Assembly (NCBI GenBank): GCA_041859875.1
Contig: JBFLFY010000003.1
Location: 1-64,000 of the forward strand
Length of the DNA: 64,000 nt
Direction of reading: 5' to 3'
Source of the DNA: Thermocaproicibacter sp041859875
GTDB lineage: Bacteria > Bacillota > Clostridia > Oscillospirales > Acutalibacteraceae
How positions within the stretch are numbered: position 1 is the stretch's first letter; each line of letters begins with the position of its first letter. The position numbers and the translations under genes were made by a program. The notes under the pieces were generated by a model. That model was given only the letters and a program-made list of their open reading frames with translations, was not told the origin of the DNA and did no database searches. Positions 33,613-41,865 of this stretch are shown in pieces.

Positions 33613-33954
33613 ATGGAACTTTCATTCAGCGGATTTGGTGAAAATGCGGCGACTTTCGCCGTACAGGATGGCGTAATGCCCGGCGCGCCTGTAAAGATGG
33701 CCGGGAACGGAACCGTAGGCCCCTGCGCCGCAGGCGACAGCTTCTGCGGTGCGGCGCTGAACGTGCGCGGCGGCTATGCGGCCGTGCAGCTTTGCGGATA
33801 CATTCGCCTGCCCTATACCGGTGATGCTCCGGCTGTAGGATGGCAGGCTCTTTCCGCTGCTGCGGGTGGAACCGTTCAGGCCTCATCTTCCGGCAGGCAA
33901 TACCTTGTTGTGGATGTGGACCCGGCCGGCAAAACCTGCGGTTTGCTCCTCTGA
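33613..33954 (+). CDS. Small capsid-associated protein (decoration-like)
   Basis: A 113-residue, Gly/Ala-rich, beta-type protein between the protease and the major capsid protein, the usual place of capsid decoration proteins (gpD-like or DUF2190-like). Segments such as QDGVMPGAPVKMAGNGTVGP and GDSFCGAALNVRGGYAAVQL resemble the DUF2190 pattern of a capsid-stabilising protein. No catalytic motif is present. The assignment rests on position and general pattern. Confidence 0.6.
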   Translation: MELSFSGFGENAATFAVQDGVMPGAPVKMAGNGTVGPCAAGDSFCGAALNVRGGYAAVQLCGYIRLPYTGDAPAVGWQALSAAAGGTVQASSSGRQYLVVDVDPAGKTCGLLL

Positions 33955-34060
33955 GCCTGCGCAGATACCGAACGGGGCGCTTTACCGCGCAGCCTTCCGC
34001 TGCCCGGCTGTTTTGGAAAGGCCTTTCCCGCTGGGAAAGGCCGGAAAGGAGAAACGTTAT

Positions 34061-35074
34061 ATGGCTGTTTATGAATCTTTAAAACTGGAAAAAGGGATGT
34101 ACGGCACACCCGGCAAAACTTTTACCCAGGTGCTGGAAGGCCTTGACCCTTCGGCAAACTATACCGGCACTCCGCTGGAGGGCCTTGACGCCTACCAGCG
34201 CCAGCTCAAACGCTTTGGCATCCACGCGGGCGGGCCCGGCTCCGACCGTATGGAAAAATTCTTTCAGACGGGCGACTCCGCCGCGCTGTTCCCGGAATAT
34301 GTGGCGCGCTCCGTCCGGCAGGGAATGGAACAGGAAAACCTTCTGCCTTCGCTGACCGCCGCTGTGACGAACATTGACTCGATGGACTACCGCACCATCA
34401 CTTCCGTACCGACGGAAGACGATAAATCCCTGAAGCCTACGGCGGAAGGCGCAGCCCTGCCGCAGACCGCTATCCGCACAAAAGACCACCTTGTGCATCT
34501 GCAGAAGCGCGGCCGAATGCTTGTGGCAAGCTATGAGGCCCTGCGCTTCCAGAGGCTTGACCTCTTCACCGTCACCCTGCGCCAGATTGGCGCTTACATT
34601 GCGCGCGCCCAGCTTTCGGATGCGGTAAATGTTCTGCTGAACGGCGACGACGGAAAATCCCCGGCTGCGACGGTTGCCGCCGCGGGAAAAACGCCCGCTT
34701 ACTCCGACCTTGTGAACCTTTGGGGCGCAATGCCGCCGTACCGCCTGAACACCATGCTCGCCTCCACTTCCGCCATGAAAGATATTCTGAACATCCCAGA
34801 ATTCAAAGACGCCGAAGCCGGGCTGAATTTCCAGGGGACCGGCAAACTCCGCAGCCCGCTGGGTGCGAACCTGCTGCACGACGCCGATATGCCCACCGGA
34901 AAAATCATCGGCCTCGACAAGACCTGCGCGCTCGAGATGGCACAGGCAGGCGGCGTGCAGACCGACTCCGACCGGCTCATCGACCGCCAGCTGGAGCGTG
35001 CTTCCGTCAGCGTGACGGCGGGCTTTGCTCGCATTTTCGACGACGCCGTGAAAGTCTTGACTTACGGCGCATGA
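34061..35074 (+). CDS. Major capsid protein
   Basis: A 337-residue protein with the features of an HK97-fold capsid subunit: a helical N-terminal arm of about 100 residues (LDAYQRQLKRFGIHAGGPGS), an E-loop-like segment (TSVPTEDDKSLKPTAEGAAL), a helix (SYEALRFQRLDLFTVTLRQI), the peripheral and axial domains, and a closing strand ASVSVTAGFARIFDDAVKVL. It follows protease and decoration genes, as in tailed phages. GGAAAGGAG ribosome site; the connector gene overlaps its stop by four bases. It is full length and uninterrupted. Confidence 0.82.
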   Translation: MAVYESLKLEKGMYGTPGKTFTQVLEGLDPSANYTGTPLEGLDAYQRQLKRFGIHAGGPGSDRMEKFFQTGDSAALFPEYVARSVRQGMEQENLLPSLTAAVTNIDSMDYRTITSVPTEDDKSLKPTAEGAALPQTAIRTKDHLVHLQKRGRMLVASYEALRFQRLDLFTVTLRQIGAYIARAQLSDAVNVLLNGDDGKSPAATVAAAGKTPAYSDLVNLWGAMPPYRLNTMLASTSAMKDILNIPEFKDAEAGLNFQGTGKLRSPLGANLLHDADMPTGKIIGLDKTCALEMAQAGGVQTDSDRLIDRQLERASVSVTAGFARIFDDAVKVLTYGA

Positions 35075-35433
35075 CAGCACTGAACACCGCCGATGTTCTT
35101 TCCCGGTTTGCCCTGCTGACCGGGATGGAAAGCGCGGAAAAATACGGGCCGCTGTGCGCGAATGCGGCGGCGGAAATTGAACGGGAAGAACGCAGCACCT
35201 GTGGGCCGGAAGCTTCCGGCCCGCTGGCCTGTGCGGCGGCGGCTCTTGCAGGCTACCGTTTTGCTCTGGCACAGGAGGGCTTTTCCGGCGGCTCGTTTGA
35301 AGCGGGGGATGTGAAAATTGCGCCAAGCAGCAGAAGTGCGGCTTCGGCGCGCAGGCTGTGGAGCGAAGCGGCGGCAGCCGCTTCCCCCTACCTTACCGAC
35401 GTGAACTTCCTTTTCCAAAGGACGACGCCATGA
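35071..35433 (+). CDS. Head-tail connector-like protein
   Basis: A 120-residue helical protein (VLSRFALLTGMESAEKYGPL, AAEIEREERSTCG, CAAAALAGYRFALAQEG) in the position and size of the gp6/YqbG-type adaptor that binds under the portal. ATGA overlap with the capsid gene and with the next gene indicates coupled translation. No motif decides the call; position is the main evidence. Confidence 0.6.
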   Translation: MTALNTADVLSRFALLTGMESAEKYGPLCANAAAEIEREERSTCGPEASGPLACAAAALAGYRFALAQEGFSGGSFEAGDVKIAPSSRSAASARRLWSEAAAAASPYLTDVNFLFQRTTP

Positions 35434-36038
35434 CGCGCCGCGTACAGGCTGAAGCCATGATTTCCCGCTACGGGGAACCCGTGGCCTGCGGCGGGGAAAC
35501 ATACGCGGCGTTTCTGCGCCCCGAAGCTTCGGGGAATGCTCCGCGCTTTTTTTATCTTGGCCCGGCGGCGCACAAACTGACGGCACAGAGTGTGCTGACG
35601 GCGGCAGACGGCAGGGAGTACGCCGTACTGCAAAGCAAAACCGTGTGCCTTTGTGGCGAAGAGCTTTATGTGCGCGCGCGGCTTGCCCCGAAAGGGCCGG
35701 AAATCCGGCTGGAGCGCGACGGAAAGCTTCTTGCCCACGCCTCGGACTTTTCAGCTGAGGCCGCCGGGGACACCGAAACGGTCATTCCGTGGGGCGAAAG
35801 CGAACCTGCCGCCGTGGCGGAAGGGGCTATGCGCTGGAAAGTAGTGCTCACCGGCCTGCTGCCGGAAAGCGGCACGGAACTTTTCGGCCCGGGGGAATAC
35901 CGTATCCTGATTTTATTCAAAGGTAAAACGGAAGCGTACACCGGCTGCCGGTGGAAAAGCATCCGGGGCACGGGCGTGGAATCCACCTGCACGGCGGAAT
36001 TCCTCGCGCTGAAACGGGAGGTGACAGAGAATGGATGA
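35430..36038 (+). CDS. Phage-cluster protein, connector or tail-related, not identified
   Basis: A 202-residue protein with ATGA overlap on its left. The first half (FLRPEASGNAPRFFYLGPAA, VLQSKTVCLCGEELYVRARL) resembles small head-completion proteins with a beta-barrel. The second half (MRWKVVLTGLLPESGTELFG, YTGCRWKSIRGTGVESTCTA) is beta-rich and ends like a tail tube or tail-terminator protein. In ordinary contractile phages the following genes would be sheath, tube, chaperones and tape measure; here only a 30-residue ORF and then baseplate genes follow. It could replace the tube, but that is speculation. Confidence 0.5.
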   Translation: MTRRVQAEAMISRYGEPVACGGETYAAFLRPEASGNAPRFFYLGPAAHKLTAQSVLTAADGREYAVLQSKTVCLCGEELYVRARLAPKGPEIRLERDGKLLAHASDFSAEAAGDTETVIPWGESEPAAVAEGAMRWKVVLTGLLPESGTELFGPGEYRILILFKGKTEAYTGCRWKSIRGTGVESTCTAEFLALKREVTENG

Positions 36039-36123
36039 CGAGAGTGAAGAGCTTTCGGTCGAATGGGAGCTGGACTGGATCCGCAGAATGCGGGAAATCA
36101 TTTCGGAGGATGAGAATGAATGA
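36031..36123 (+). CDS. Thirty-residue acidic mini-protein in the phage cluster
   Basis: ATG after GGGAGGTGACAGAG, overlapping the end of the previous gene by eight bases and the start of the next by four. The product (MDDESEELSVEWELDWIRRM, then REIISEDENE) is acidic with an amphipathic middle. It sits where tape measure and tail chaperone genes would be. Tight overlaps and a good ribosome site argue that it is translated; function unknown. Confidence 0.5.
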   Translation: MDDESEELSVEWELDWIRRMREIISEDENE

Positions 36124-36641
36124 ACCTTGCACCGATGAGTTTTAAAGACTACGTCTGGCCCGTAAACCCCGAAACGGTGCGCACGGAGCGCGGCAGGAAT
36201 ACCGTGGAGTTCCGCACTTCACAGGGGTGCGGTGCGCTTCAGGCCGGCGGATTTGCCCCGCGCAGGGTTAGCGGCTCCGGGCGTTTCTGCGGCGCGGGCT
36301 GTACCGAAGAGTTCGCCCGCCTTTCGGCGGTTTTTGCGGAAGGCGGCAGCGGCCTTCTGCGCCTGCCCGGCGAGGCGCCGTTCTGTGCTGTTTTTGTTTC
36401 TCTTGTGATGAAAGGTTCGCCGCGTCCGAACTGTGCGGCGTACGAATTTCTGTTTCTGGAAGACACGCTTTCCGGCGCAGACGCTGTTTCTGAGCCTCAG
36501 ATTTACATTTGCACAGGCGGAGAAAACCTGTGGGAGATTGCAAACCGGTATGGCACTGATGCTGACACTCTGCGTGGGCTGAACCCGCAGATTGAGTGGC
36601 CGGATTGCCTTGCGGCGGGTGAAAGGGTGGCGGTTCCATGA
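36120..36641 (+). CDS. LysM-containing phage baseplate protein (XkdP-like)
   Basis: A 173-residue protein. The first 120 residues are of the tail-associated type (MSFKDYVWPVNPETVRTERG) and the last 50 form a LysM domain (IYICTGGENLWEIANRYGTD, ADTLRGLNPQIEW). PBSX XkdP, the counterpart, is longer and sits between the tape measure and the hub gene. LysM could bind the baseplate hub or cell-wall glycan. It overlaps the mini-protein upstream and the hub gene downstream by four bases each. Confidence 0.75.
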   Translation: MNLAPMSFKDYVWPVNPETVRTERGRNTVEFRTSQGCGALQAGGFAPRRVSGSGRFCGAGCTEEFARLSAVFAEGGSGLLRLPGEAPFCAVFVSLVMKGSPRPNCAAYEFLFLEDTLSGADAVSEPQIYICTGGENLWEIANRYGTDADTLRGLNPQIEWPDCLAAGERVAVP

Positions 36642-37573
36642 TTTTTTCAGGGATTCTGCCGGGCGGCAAGGAAATCCGCCTGCCCGCACCGATGGAAGCA
36701 CAGTTTGATTCTGCCGAAGACGCGCCGGCCGACATCTTCCGCGCGGTGTTTCCCCTTCAAGAAAGCTGCGGCGCTTTCGTATGGCTGGAAATCAAGGACG
36801 AAAACGGCGAAAGGCTCTTTTTCGGCATAGTAGATGCCCAAAGCGAAACAGTTTCCGGCAGCGGGCATCTGCTGCGGGTTACAAGCCGGAACCTTGCGGG
36901 CCTGCTGCTTGACAGCGGCCCTGTTCCCACCGTTTACCGCGCGCCCTGCCTGCCCGTACTGTTCCGCCGCCACCTTGCGCCCTACGGCTTTACGGCATTT
37001 CTCGGCAGCAGCGCGGTCTTCCGGGAACCGCTGCGCGTAGTTAAGGGCATGAGCGAGTGGCAGGTGCTGCAGCGTTTCTGCCAAACGTACCTGCATACAC
37101 AGCCGCGGGTGCGCGGTACCGTTTTCGACGCTTCCGGCGCGCCGCCGCGCGGGGAACTGCATCTTGGCGGGGAAGGTGGGCTGGCCTGCTGTAAGGCGGA
37201 AGTGAAAAACCGTTTTTGCAGCATTCTAACGGAGCTGTACGCGCCGAACCCCGCAACAGGGACTTACCGGCTGGCAGCAAAAGCGGGAAACGCGCCCGCC
37301 GGCCTCATGCGCCGGCACTGCCTTGCAAAATCTGAAACGGACGCCGCCGCGCTCTTAAAGAAAGCGGAACGGCGCTCTTTTTCCATCTGCGCCGAACTTC
37401 CCGGTCTTCCCACAGCCGAAGTCGGTGCACCGGCAGCGTTCCGCAGCCCGCTTTTGGGGGATTACACGGGGCTGGAAATTGCAGAACTGTGCTGTACGCT
37501 GGGCAAAGATGGGCTGCGCACCGATTACCTTTTAAGGAGGGATTCTCATGTGGCTGGCACAGCAAATGATTGA
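36638..37573 (+). CDS. Baseplate hub protein (XkdQ / gpD-like)
   Basis: A 311-residue protein whose first two thirds follow the late-control gene D / XkdQ hub fold: an N-terminal barrel (DIFRAVFPLQESCGAFVWLE, ENGERLFFGIVDAQSE), a middle domain with VVKGMSEWQVLQRFCQTYLH and a C-terminal second barrel ending EIAELCCTLGKDGLRTDYLL. In phages a trimer of this protein carries the spike. The next gene starts 26 bases before its end, with AAGGAGGG inside this coding region. Confidence 0.7.
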   Translation: MIFSGILPGGKEIRLPAPMEAQFDSAEDAPADIFRAVFPLQESCGAFVWLEIKDENGERLFFGIVDAQSETVSGSGHLLRVTSRNLAGLLLDSGPVPTVYRAPCLPVLFRRHLAPYGFTAFLGSSAVFREPLRVVKGMSEWQVLQRFCQTYLHTQPRVRGTVFDASGAPPRGELHLGGEGGLACCKAEVKNRFCSILTELYAPNPATGTYRLAAKAGNAPAGLMRRHCLAKSETDAAALLKKAERRSFSICAELPGLPTAEVGAPAAFRSPLLGDYTGLEIAELCCTLGKDGLRTDYLLRRDSHVAGTAND

Positions 37574-37886
37574 CGCCGTAAAAAAGCGGCCTTCCGCCGA
37601 AGCCGCGCGGGTAACCGGAAACGGTTCCGCGCAGGGAGCAGGCGGATACCGGCAGCTTCCCGCCGCAGGGCCGTGGGGCATTGCGTGGAAAGCGCCGAAC
37701 GCCGCCCAGGCCGTTGTTGTAACGACGGACTCCGGCAGCGTATGTGTTGGCACAGTTTGCCCGGGGAACGGCCTTGCGCCCGGCGAACTGCTGCTTTTCT
37801 CCGCTGGAGGAGCGGAAATACGGCTAAAAAACAGCGGTGAAGTGGTTATTAACGGGCAGGTCTTTCCGGCAAAGGGGGCAAGCTGA
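37548..37886 (+). CDS. Short baseplate spike-like protein (gpV/XkdR type)
   Basis: A 112-residue protein. The middle reads like an OB-fold (GIAWKAPNAAQAVVVTTDSG), and the end GGAEIRLKNSGEVVINGQVF repeats the strand pattern of gpV-type spike needles. It is much shorter than typical spikes (about 180 or more residues), so the needle would be a stub. It stands between the hub gene and the gp25 gene, the expected place. Confidence 0.6.
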   Translation: MWLAQQMIDAVKKRPSAEAARVTGNGSAQGAGGYRQLPAAGPWGIAWKAPNAAQAVVVTTDSGSVCVGTVCPGNGLAPGELLLFSAGGAEIRLKNSGEVVINGQVFPAKGAS

Positions 37887-38221
37887 TGGACACAGCCTTG
37901 AAAGACGGCGGCTTTTCCGCCGCGGCCAACGGGCGGCCCTACCGCATCGGCGGAACGGATGAAATCTTTCAGCGGGCAGGAATCCGCCTTACCGTCCCGC
38001 TCGGGAGCTTCTGTTTCGACCCAGCGCTCGGCAGCCGCCTGCATACGCTTACGGGGGATGAGCCGGACCCGGACGCGGCGGCCCTGCTTTACGCGCAGGA
38101 AGCCCTGCGTCCCCTTTCGGGCATTGCGGCAGTAAGCGCACAATACAGCAAGACACCGCCCACGGTGAAAATCACGATGGAATACTGCGGGCAGAAAATG
38201 ACGACAGAGGTGAAACTATGA
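37886..38221 (+). CDS. Baseplate wedge protein, GPW/gp25-like
   Basis: A 111-residue protein with the gp25 pattern: IGGTDEIFQRAGIRLTVPLG, then FDPALGSRLHTLTGDEPDPD and YAQEALRPLSGIAAVSAQYS. In contractile tails gp25 starts sheath assembly at the baseplate, which makes its presence without a sheath gene notable. It overlaps both neighbours by a few bases. Confidence 0.75.
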   Translation: MDTALKDGGFSAAANGRPYRIGGTDEIFQRAGIRLTVPLGSFCFDPALGSRLHTLTGDEPDPDAAALLYAQEALRPLSGIAAVSAQYSKTPPTVKITMEYCGQKMTTEVKL

Positions 38222-39294
38222 AGGATCTTTACGAATCTTTGGTTCAGCCCTATGAAACCGTGCTGGCGCGGATGAAAGACAAATTTACACAGCTTGCCGG
38301 GTATGTGCCGGATGATGCTTCCGACATCGGCATCCGCATGAAGGTGCTGGCGGGGGAAATCTACTCCGCCAGCTGCGCACAGGACTGGCTGTGCCGGCAG
38401 ACTTTTGTGCCGTACGCCACCGGGAAACAGCTGGAATACCATGCTGCTGAACGGGGGCTTTCGCGCAAACCGGCGGCGGCAGCTTCCGGAGTCTTGACGT
38501 TCAGCCGGAAAACCGCGCTGTGGTACGATGTGAAGATTCCGGCGGGAACACTGTGTGCAACTTCCGGCGACGGGGCCGTACAATACGAAACGACGGCGGA
38601 TGCGGTGCTGCAGCTGGGCAAAACCTCCGTGGATGTTCCCGCGCAGGCCCAGACGGCAGGAAACGGCGGGAATACCGAAGCGGGAACCGTATGCGTCATG
38701 CTGACGGTGCCGAGTGAAATAGAATCCGTGACAAACGCGCAGGCTTTCACCGGCGGCAGCGACGCTGAAAGCGACGAAGATTTGCGGGCAAGGCTGCTTG
38801 CCTGCTGGCAGGAACCGGCAAACAGTGCGAATGCCGCGTGGTACCGAAAAACAGCCGAAAGCTGTGAAGGAGTGCATTCCGCCCAGGTGGTCCCCTGTGC
38901 AGACGGGGCGGGGACGGTAACCGTTTCCCTTGGCGGAGAAGGAAAAGCCGCCCCCGACACCGCTGTGCAGACACTGCAGGCAATTTTCAATGAAAAGCGC
39001 GAACTTGGGACTGCGGTGACCGTGAAGGCCGCGCAAACCATTCCGGTGGATGTCTCGTTTTCCGTAAGTGCGGCAAAAGGGGAAAACCCGATGGCGGCGC
39101 GCATTCACAGCCAGATTGCCGTGAAGGACTATTTCTGTGCGCTGGGCGTGGGGGACCCTGTGGTAATTTCCGCCCTCACCGCGGCAGTTTTTGCGACGGG
39201 GTTCGTTTCCGACTGCGTTTTCAAAAGCGCGGGGGAAACAGTCGGGGCGGGCCAGCTTGCCGTTCCCGGCAAAATAATCGTGGGGGCGCTGTAA
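38218..39294 (+). CDS. Baseplate assembly protein J (gp47-like)
   Basis: A 358-residue wedge protein. Typical blocks: an N-terminal helix, LEYHAAERGLSRKPAAAASG, a jelly-roll-like middle, NAQAFTGGSDAESDEDLRAR and NSANAAWYRKTAESCEGVHS, all hallmarks of the Baseplate J family (XkdT in PBSX). Full length, no breaks. The downstream DUF2313-type gene begins three bases after its stop. Confidence 0.85.
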   Translation: MKDLYESLVQPYETVLARMKDKFTQLAGYVPDDASDIGIRMKVLAGEIYSASCAQDWLCRQTFVPYATGKQLEYHAAERGLSRKPAAAASGVLTFSRKTALWYDVKIPAGTLCATSGDGAVQYETTADAVLQLGKTSVDVPAQAQTAGNGGNTEAGTVCVMLTVPSEIESVTNAQAFTGGSDAESDEDLRARLLACWQEPANSANAAWYRKTAESCEGVHSAQVVPCADGAGTVTVSLGGEGKAAPDTAVQTLQAIFNEKRELGTAVTVKAAQTIPVDVSFSVSAAKGENPMAARIHSQIAVKDYFCALGVGDPVVISALTAAVFATGFVSDCVFKSAGETVGAGQLAVPGKIIVGAL

Positions 39295-39297
39295 ACG

Positions 39298-39759
39298 ATG
39301 GGGACCTATGATTTTATGAAAAAATGCCTGCAGGGAACCGGGCTTTACATCCTGCCCGGAAACAGCACGGTCGATTACGAACTACAGGCTTACGCGGCAG
39401 GGCTGGACCCGCTATTTGAAAACCTGAAAAAGATGCAGGCCGAAAGCTTCCCCGCCACGGCGGAAAGCTGGGGGCTTTCCTACCGCGAGGCCGCCTGCGG
39501 GATTTCATACCCAAAAGCAGAAATTGGCCGCCGCCGCGAGGTGCTGTGCGCGCTTGGCGCCGTTTCGCCGGGCAGCTGCACAAAAACCGAGCTGGAAAGC
39601 CTGCTGAAGGTCCTTGGGTTCACAGCGGAAATTACAGAAGACATCCCAAACCGGAAAATCTGCATCCACATATCAGCCGGCCCTTACGGCAGCGCCGATT
39701 TGTGGCAGGAAACCATCCGGCGCTTCCTGCCCGCGCACCTGACAGCCGAATTTTCCTGA
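39298..39759 (+). CDS. Baseplate protein, XkdU/YmfQ-like (DUF2313)
   Basis: A 153-residue protein with the YmfQ pattern (LYILPGNSTVDYELQAYAAG, LDPLFENLKKMQAESFPATA, AESWGLSYREAACGISYPKA). It is the last structural gene of the cluster. In related prophages tail fibres, holin and lysin follow; here a terminator and then hflX follow. Confidence 0.78.
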   Translation: MGTYDFMKKCLQGTGLYILPGNSTVDYELQAYAAGLDPLFENLKKMQAESFPATAESWGLSYREAACGISYPKAEIGRRREVLCALGAVSPGSCTKTELESLLKVLGFTAEITEDIPNRKICIHISAGPYGSADLWQETIRRFLPAHLTAEFS

Positions 39760-39785
39760 AATTTTTTAAGATTTTTTTGACAGAA

Positions 39786-39822
39786 CCGCCGACCCGCTCA
39801 AAAGGGTTCGGCGGCTTTTTTC
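39786..39822 (+). terminator. Terminator closing the phage-derived cluster
   Basis: CCGCCGA-CCC pairs with GGG-TTCGGCGG (one bulged T), followed by CTTTTTT. Confidence 0.85.
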
Positions 39823-40026
39823 GGTTTAAAAAGGAGCCGGGAACCAAACGGAAAAACAAACGTATACTTTTTGGTAGAGAGGATTCCAGAATAAGGGCCG
39901 CAAATTGAACGGTTTCCAGCAAAAGATAATTCCGTATTCCGGCGTACGCGGCGGATGCGGGAAAAAAGGTTGATTTTTCGGCAAATCTGCGGTATTTTGA
40001 AAAGGAAAGGGAGGTGCGGGGAAACA

Positions 40027-41268
40027 ATGTATGACAATGAGGAAAAAAAGGAAAAAGCGCTGCTGGTGGAACCGGATTTCGGCGGCTGGAACCCAGAAAC
40101 TTCACTCATGGAACTGTATGAACTCACACGCAGTGCGGGAGCGGAGCCTTTCGGCTCCGTGATGCAGAAACGTCCCGCGCCGGACGCCGCTACCTGTGTT
40201 GGAAGCGGCATGATGGAACAGATAGCCGACCACTGCAAAAAATACGGAATTGACCTGCTGATTTTTGACTGCGAGCTTTCCCCCACGCAGCTGCGCAACA
40301 TTGAAAAAATCAGCGGAGTGCGTACCATAGACCGTACCACGCTGATACTGGATATTTTCGCCGCGAGCGCCAAGACCCGCGAAGGGCGGCTGCAGGTGGA
40401 GCTTGCCCAGTTGAAATACCTGCTGCCGCGGCTTTCCGGCCGGGGAACCGAGCTTTCACGCCTTGGCGGCGGCATTGGGACACGCGGGCCGGGCGAAAGC
40501 AAACTGGAAACCGACCGCAGGCACATCCGCCGCAGAATCGACGCCTTGAACGCCCAGCTGCGCGAAGTGGAAAAGCACCGCGCGCAGATTAACCGCAGGC
40601 GCGAAAAGAGCGGGACGCCCACGGTGGCGCTTGTAGGCTACACGAACGCGGGGAAATCCACGCTGATGAACGCGCTGACCGACGCGGGCGTTCTGGCGGA
40701 AGACCGGCTTTTCGCAACGCTTGACCCAACGGCGCGGGCGCTGAAACTGCCCGGCGGGGAAAAGGTCATGCTGATTGACACCGTCGGCTTTCTGCGCCGC
40801 CTGCCGCACCACTTGATTGAAGCGTTCCACTCTACGCTGGAGCAGGCCGCTTCCGCCGACGTGATTCTGAACGTGTGCGACGCTTCCAGCCCCGAAGCGC
40901 CAACCCATCTGGAAGTGACGCGCGGGCTGCTCGCCAGCCTCGGCTGCGCCGGGCGGCCGATTCTCTCCGTACTGAACAAATGCGACCTTGTGCCCGACAT
41001 CGGCACCCTGCCCATGATCGGCCGGGCGGTGCGTGTGAGCGCAAAAACCGGCGCGGGGCTTGACCAGCTGCTGCAGGCAGTGGAGGACAGCCTGCCCGAC
41101 CGCACCCCCATGACTCTGCTGCTGCCGTACTCGGAAGCAGGCCTGGCGGAAAAAATCCGCTTGGGCGGCGCGGTGGAAAGCGAAGAGTATACGCCGGAAG
41201 GGTACCGCCTGACGGCCTGTGTGCCGCTTAGCCTGACAAACGCCGTGCAAAAGTACCTGGTTCAATAG
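40027..41268 (+). CDS. hflX: Ribosome-associated GTPase HflX
   Basis: A 413-residue GTPase that splits stalled or hibernating ribosomes. N-terminal HflX domain with GSGMMEQIADHCKKYGIDLL and the LSRLGGGIGTRGPGESKLET signature, coiled coil, then the G domain: VGYTNAGKSTLMNAL (G1), DTVGFLRRLPHHLIEAF (G3), NKCD (G4), SAKTG (G5). ATG 40027 follows GGGAGGTG. It has its own strong terminator. Confidence 0.95.
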   Translation: MYDNEEKKEKALLVEPDFGGWNPETSLMELYELTRSAGAEPFGSVMQKRPAPDAATCVGSGMMEQIADHCKKYGIDLLIFDCELSPTQLRNIEKISGVRTIDRTTLILDIFAASAKTREGRLQVELAQLKYLLPRLSGRGTELSRLGGGIGTRGPGESKLETDRRHIRRRIDALNAQLREVEKHRAQINRRREKSGTPTVALVGYTNAGKSTLMNALTDAGVLAEDRLFATLDPTARALKLPGGEKVMLIDTVGFLRRLPHHLIEAFHSTLEQAASADVILNVCDASSPEAPTHLEVTRGLLASLGCAGRPILSVLNKCDLVPDIGTLPMIGRAVRVSAKTGAGLDQLLQAVEDSLPDRTPMTLLLPYSEAGLAEKIRLGGAVESEEYTPEGYRLTACVPLSLTNAVQKYLVQ

Positions 41269-41292
41269 ATAATAATTTTTAAAACAGCAAAA

Positions 41293-41332
41293 AAGAACCG
41301 CTGGAACTCATAATTGAGATTCAGCGGTTCTT
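41293..41332 (+). terminator. Terminator of hflX
   Basis: AAGAACCGCTG pairs with CAGCGGTTCTT, then a T-rich run. The same right arm (GAGATTCAGCGGTTCTT) recurs in the terminator of the rubrerythrin gene. Confidence 0.8.
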
Positions 41333-41375
41333 CTTTTCTTCGGGCTTCCGCAGGCTGTGCCATTTTTGGCTTTTA

Positions 41376-41447
41376 CTTCAAGAAGCCGCTCTTGATAGGG
41401 TAATCGCCGGTTCTTTTTGCCTCGCTTTTTCTTCTAAGAAAAAGCTA
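41376..41447 (+). repeat. W repeat behind yjdF
   Basis: ACTTCAAGAAGCCGCTCTTG, then GCCGGTTCTTTTTGCC and the hairpin GCTTTTTCTTCTAAGAAAAAGC. The yjdF stop codon (TAG on the minus strand) is fused to the hairpin. The same unit lies behind the flavin reductase gene 665 bases away. Confidence 0.75.
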
Positions 41448-41858
41448 GTGGCCGCGGTGCTTTTCTTTGCGCTTTTTCTGGCGGAATTCATACTTTGCCT
41501 GCGCTTCCGCCTCACGCTGCTGACGGCTTTTCACTTTGCGCTCCGTTTTGTTCTGTTCCTGCAGAAGTTTCAGCGCCTGCTGGGCTTTTGTGCCTGTGCC
41601 ATGCGCTTCCACTTGGCGTTTCGCTTCGCGCTGCGCACGCTTGGGGTTAATCTCTCTTCCCGCGCGTCCCGCCGCCACGGGCGGGCTGAAACGCAGGCCG
41701 CACCAGTTCTTCAGCAGAAAAGCGTAAACGTCGCTGTCTTTCGGCTCCGCGCCAAAAACGATGCGCGCCGCGGTCATTTTCCGCCCGGCTGTGCGTTCAT
41801 AAACCGCCACCCAAAACGGGTCTTCAAAATAAACGGTCAGTTTGCTGGAAACATCCAT
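41445..41858 (-). CDS. yjdF: YjdF-family protein (DUF2992)
   Basis: A 137-residue protein. The N-terminal 75 residues match the YjdF pattern (KLTVYFEDPFWVAVYERTAG, ARIVFGAEPKDSDVYAFLL, LRFSPPV), the remainder is a highly charged Arg/Lys/Glu/Gln tail with coiled-coil character. YjdF of B. subtilis is controlled by the azaaromatic-sensing yjdF riboswitch and is thought to counter toxic aromatic compounds; the leader here also forms a multi-stem structure that hides the ribosome site. The upstream neighbour is a flavin reductase on the same strand. Confidence 0.85.
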   Translation of the reverse strand: MDVSSKLTVYFEDPFWVAVYERTAGRKMTAARIVFGAEPKDSDVYAFLLKNWCGLRFSPPVAAGRAGREINPKRAQREAKRQVEAHGTGTKAQQALKLLQEQNKTERKVKSRQQREAEAQAKYEFRQKKRKEKHRGH

Positions 41859-41865
41859 AAAAGTT

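Noticed and set aside
39316..39759. Tail fibre or lysis genes hidden at the end of the phage cluster
   Set aside because: Only the DUF2313-type gene is coding here; a terminator and hflX follow directly.
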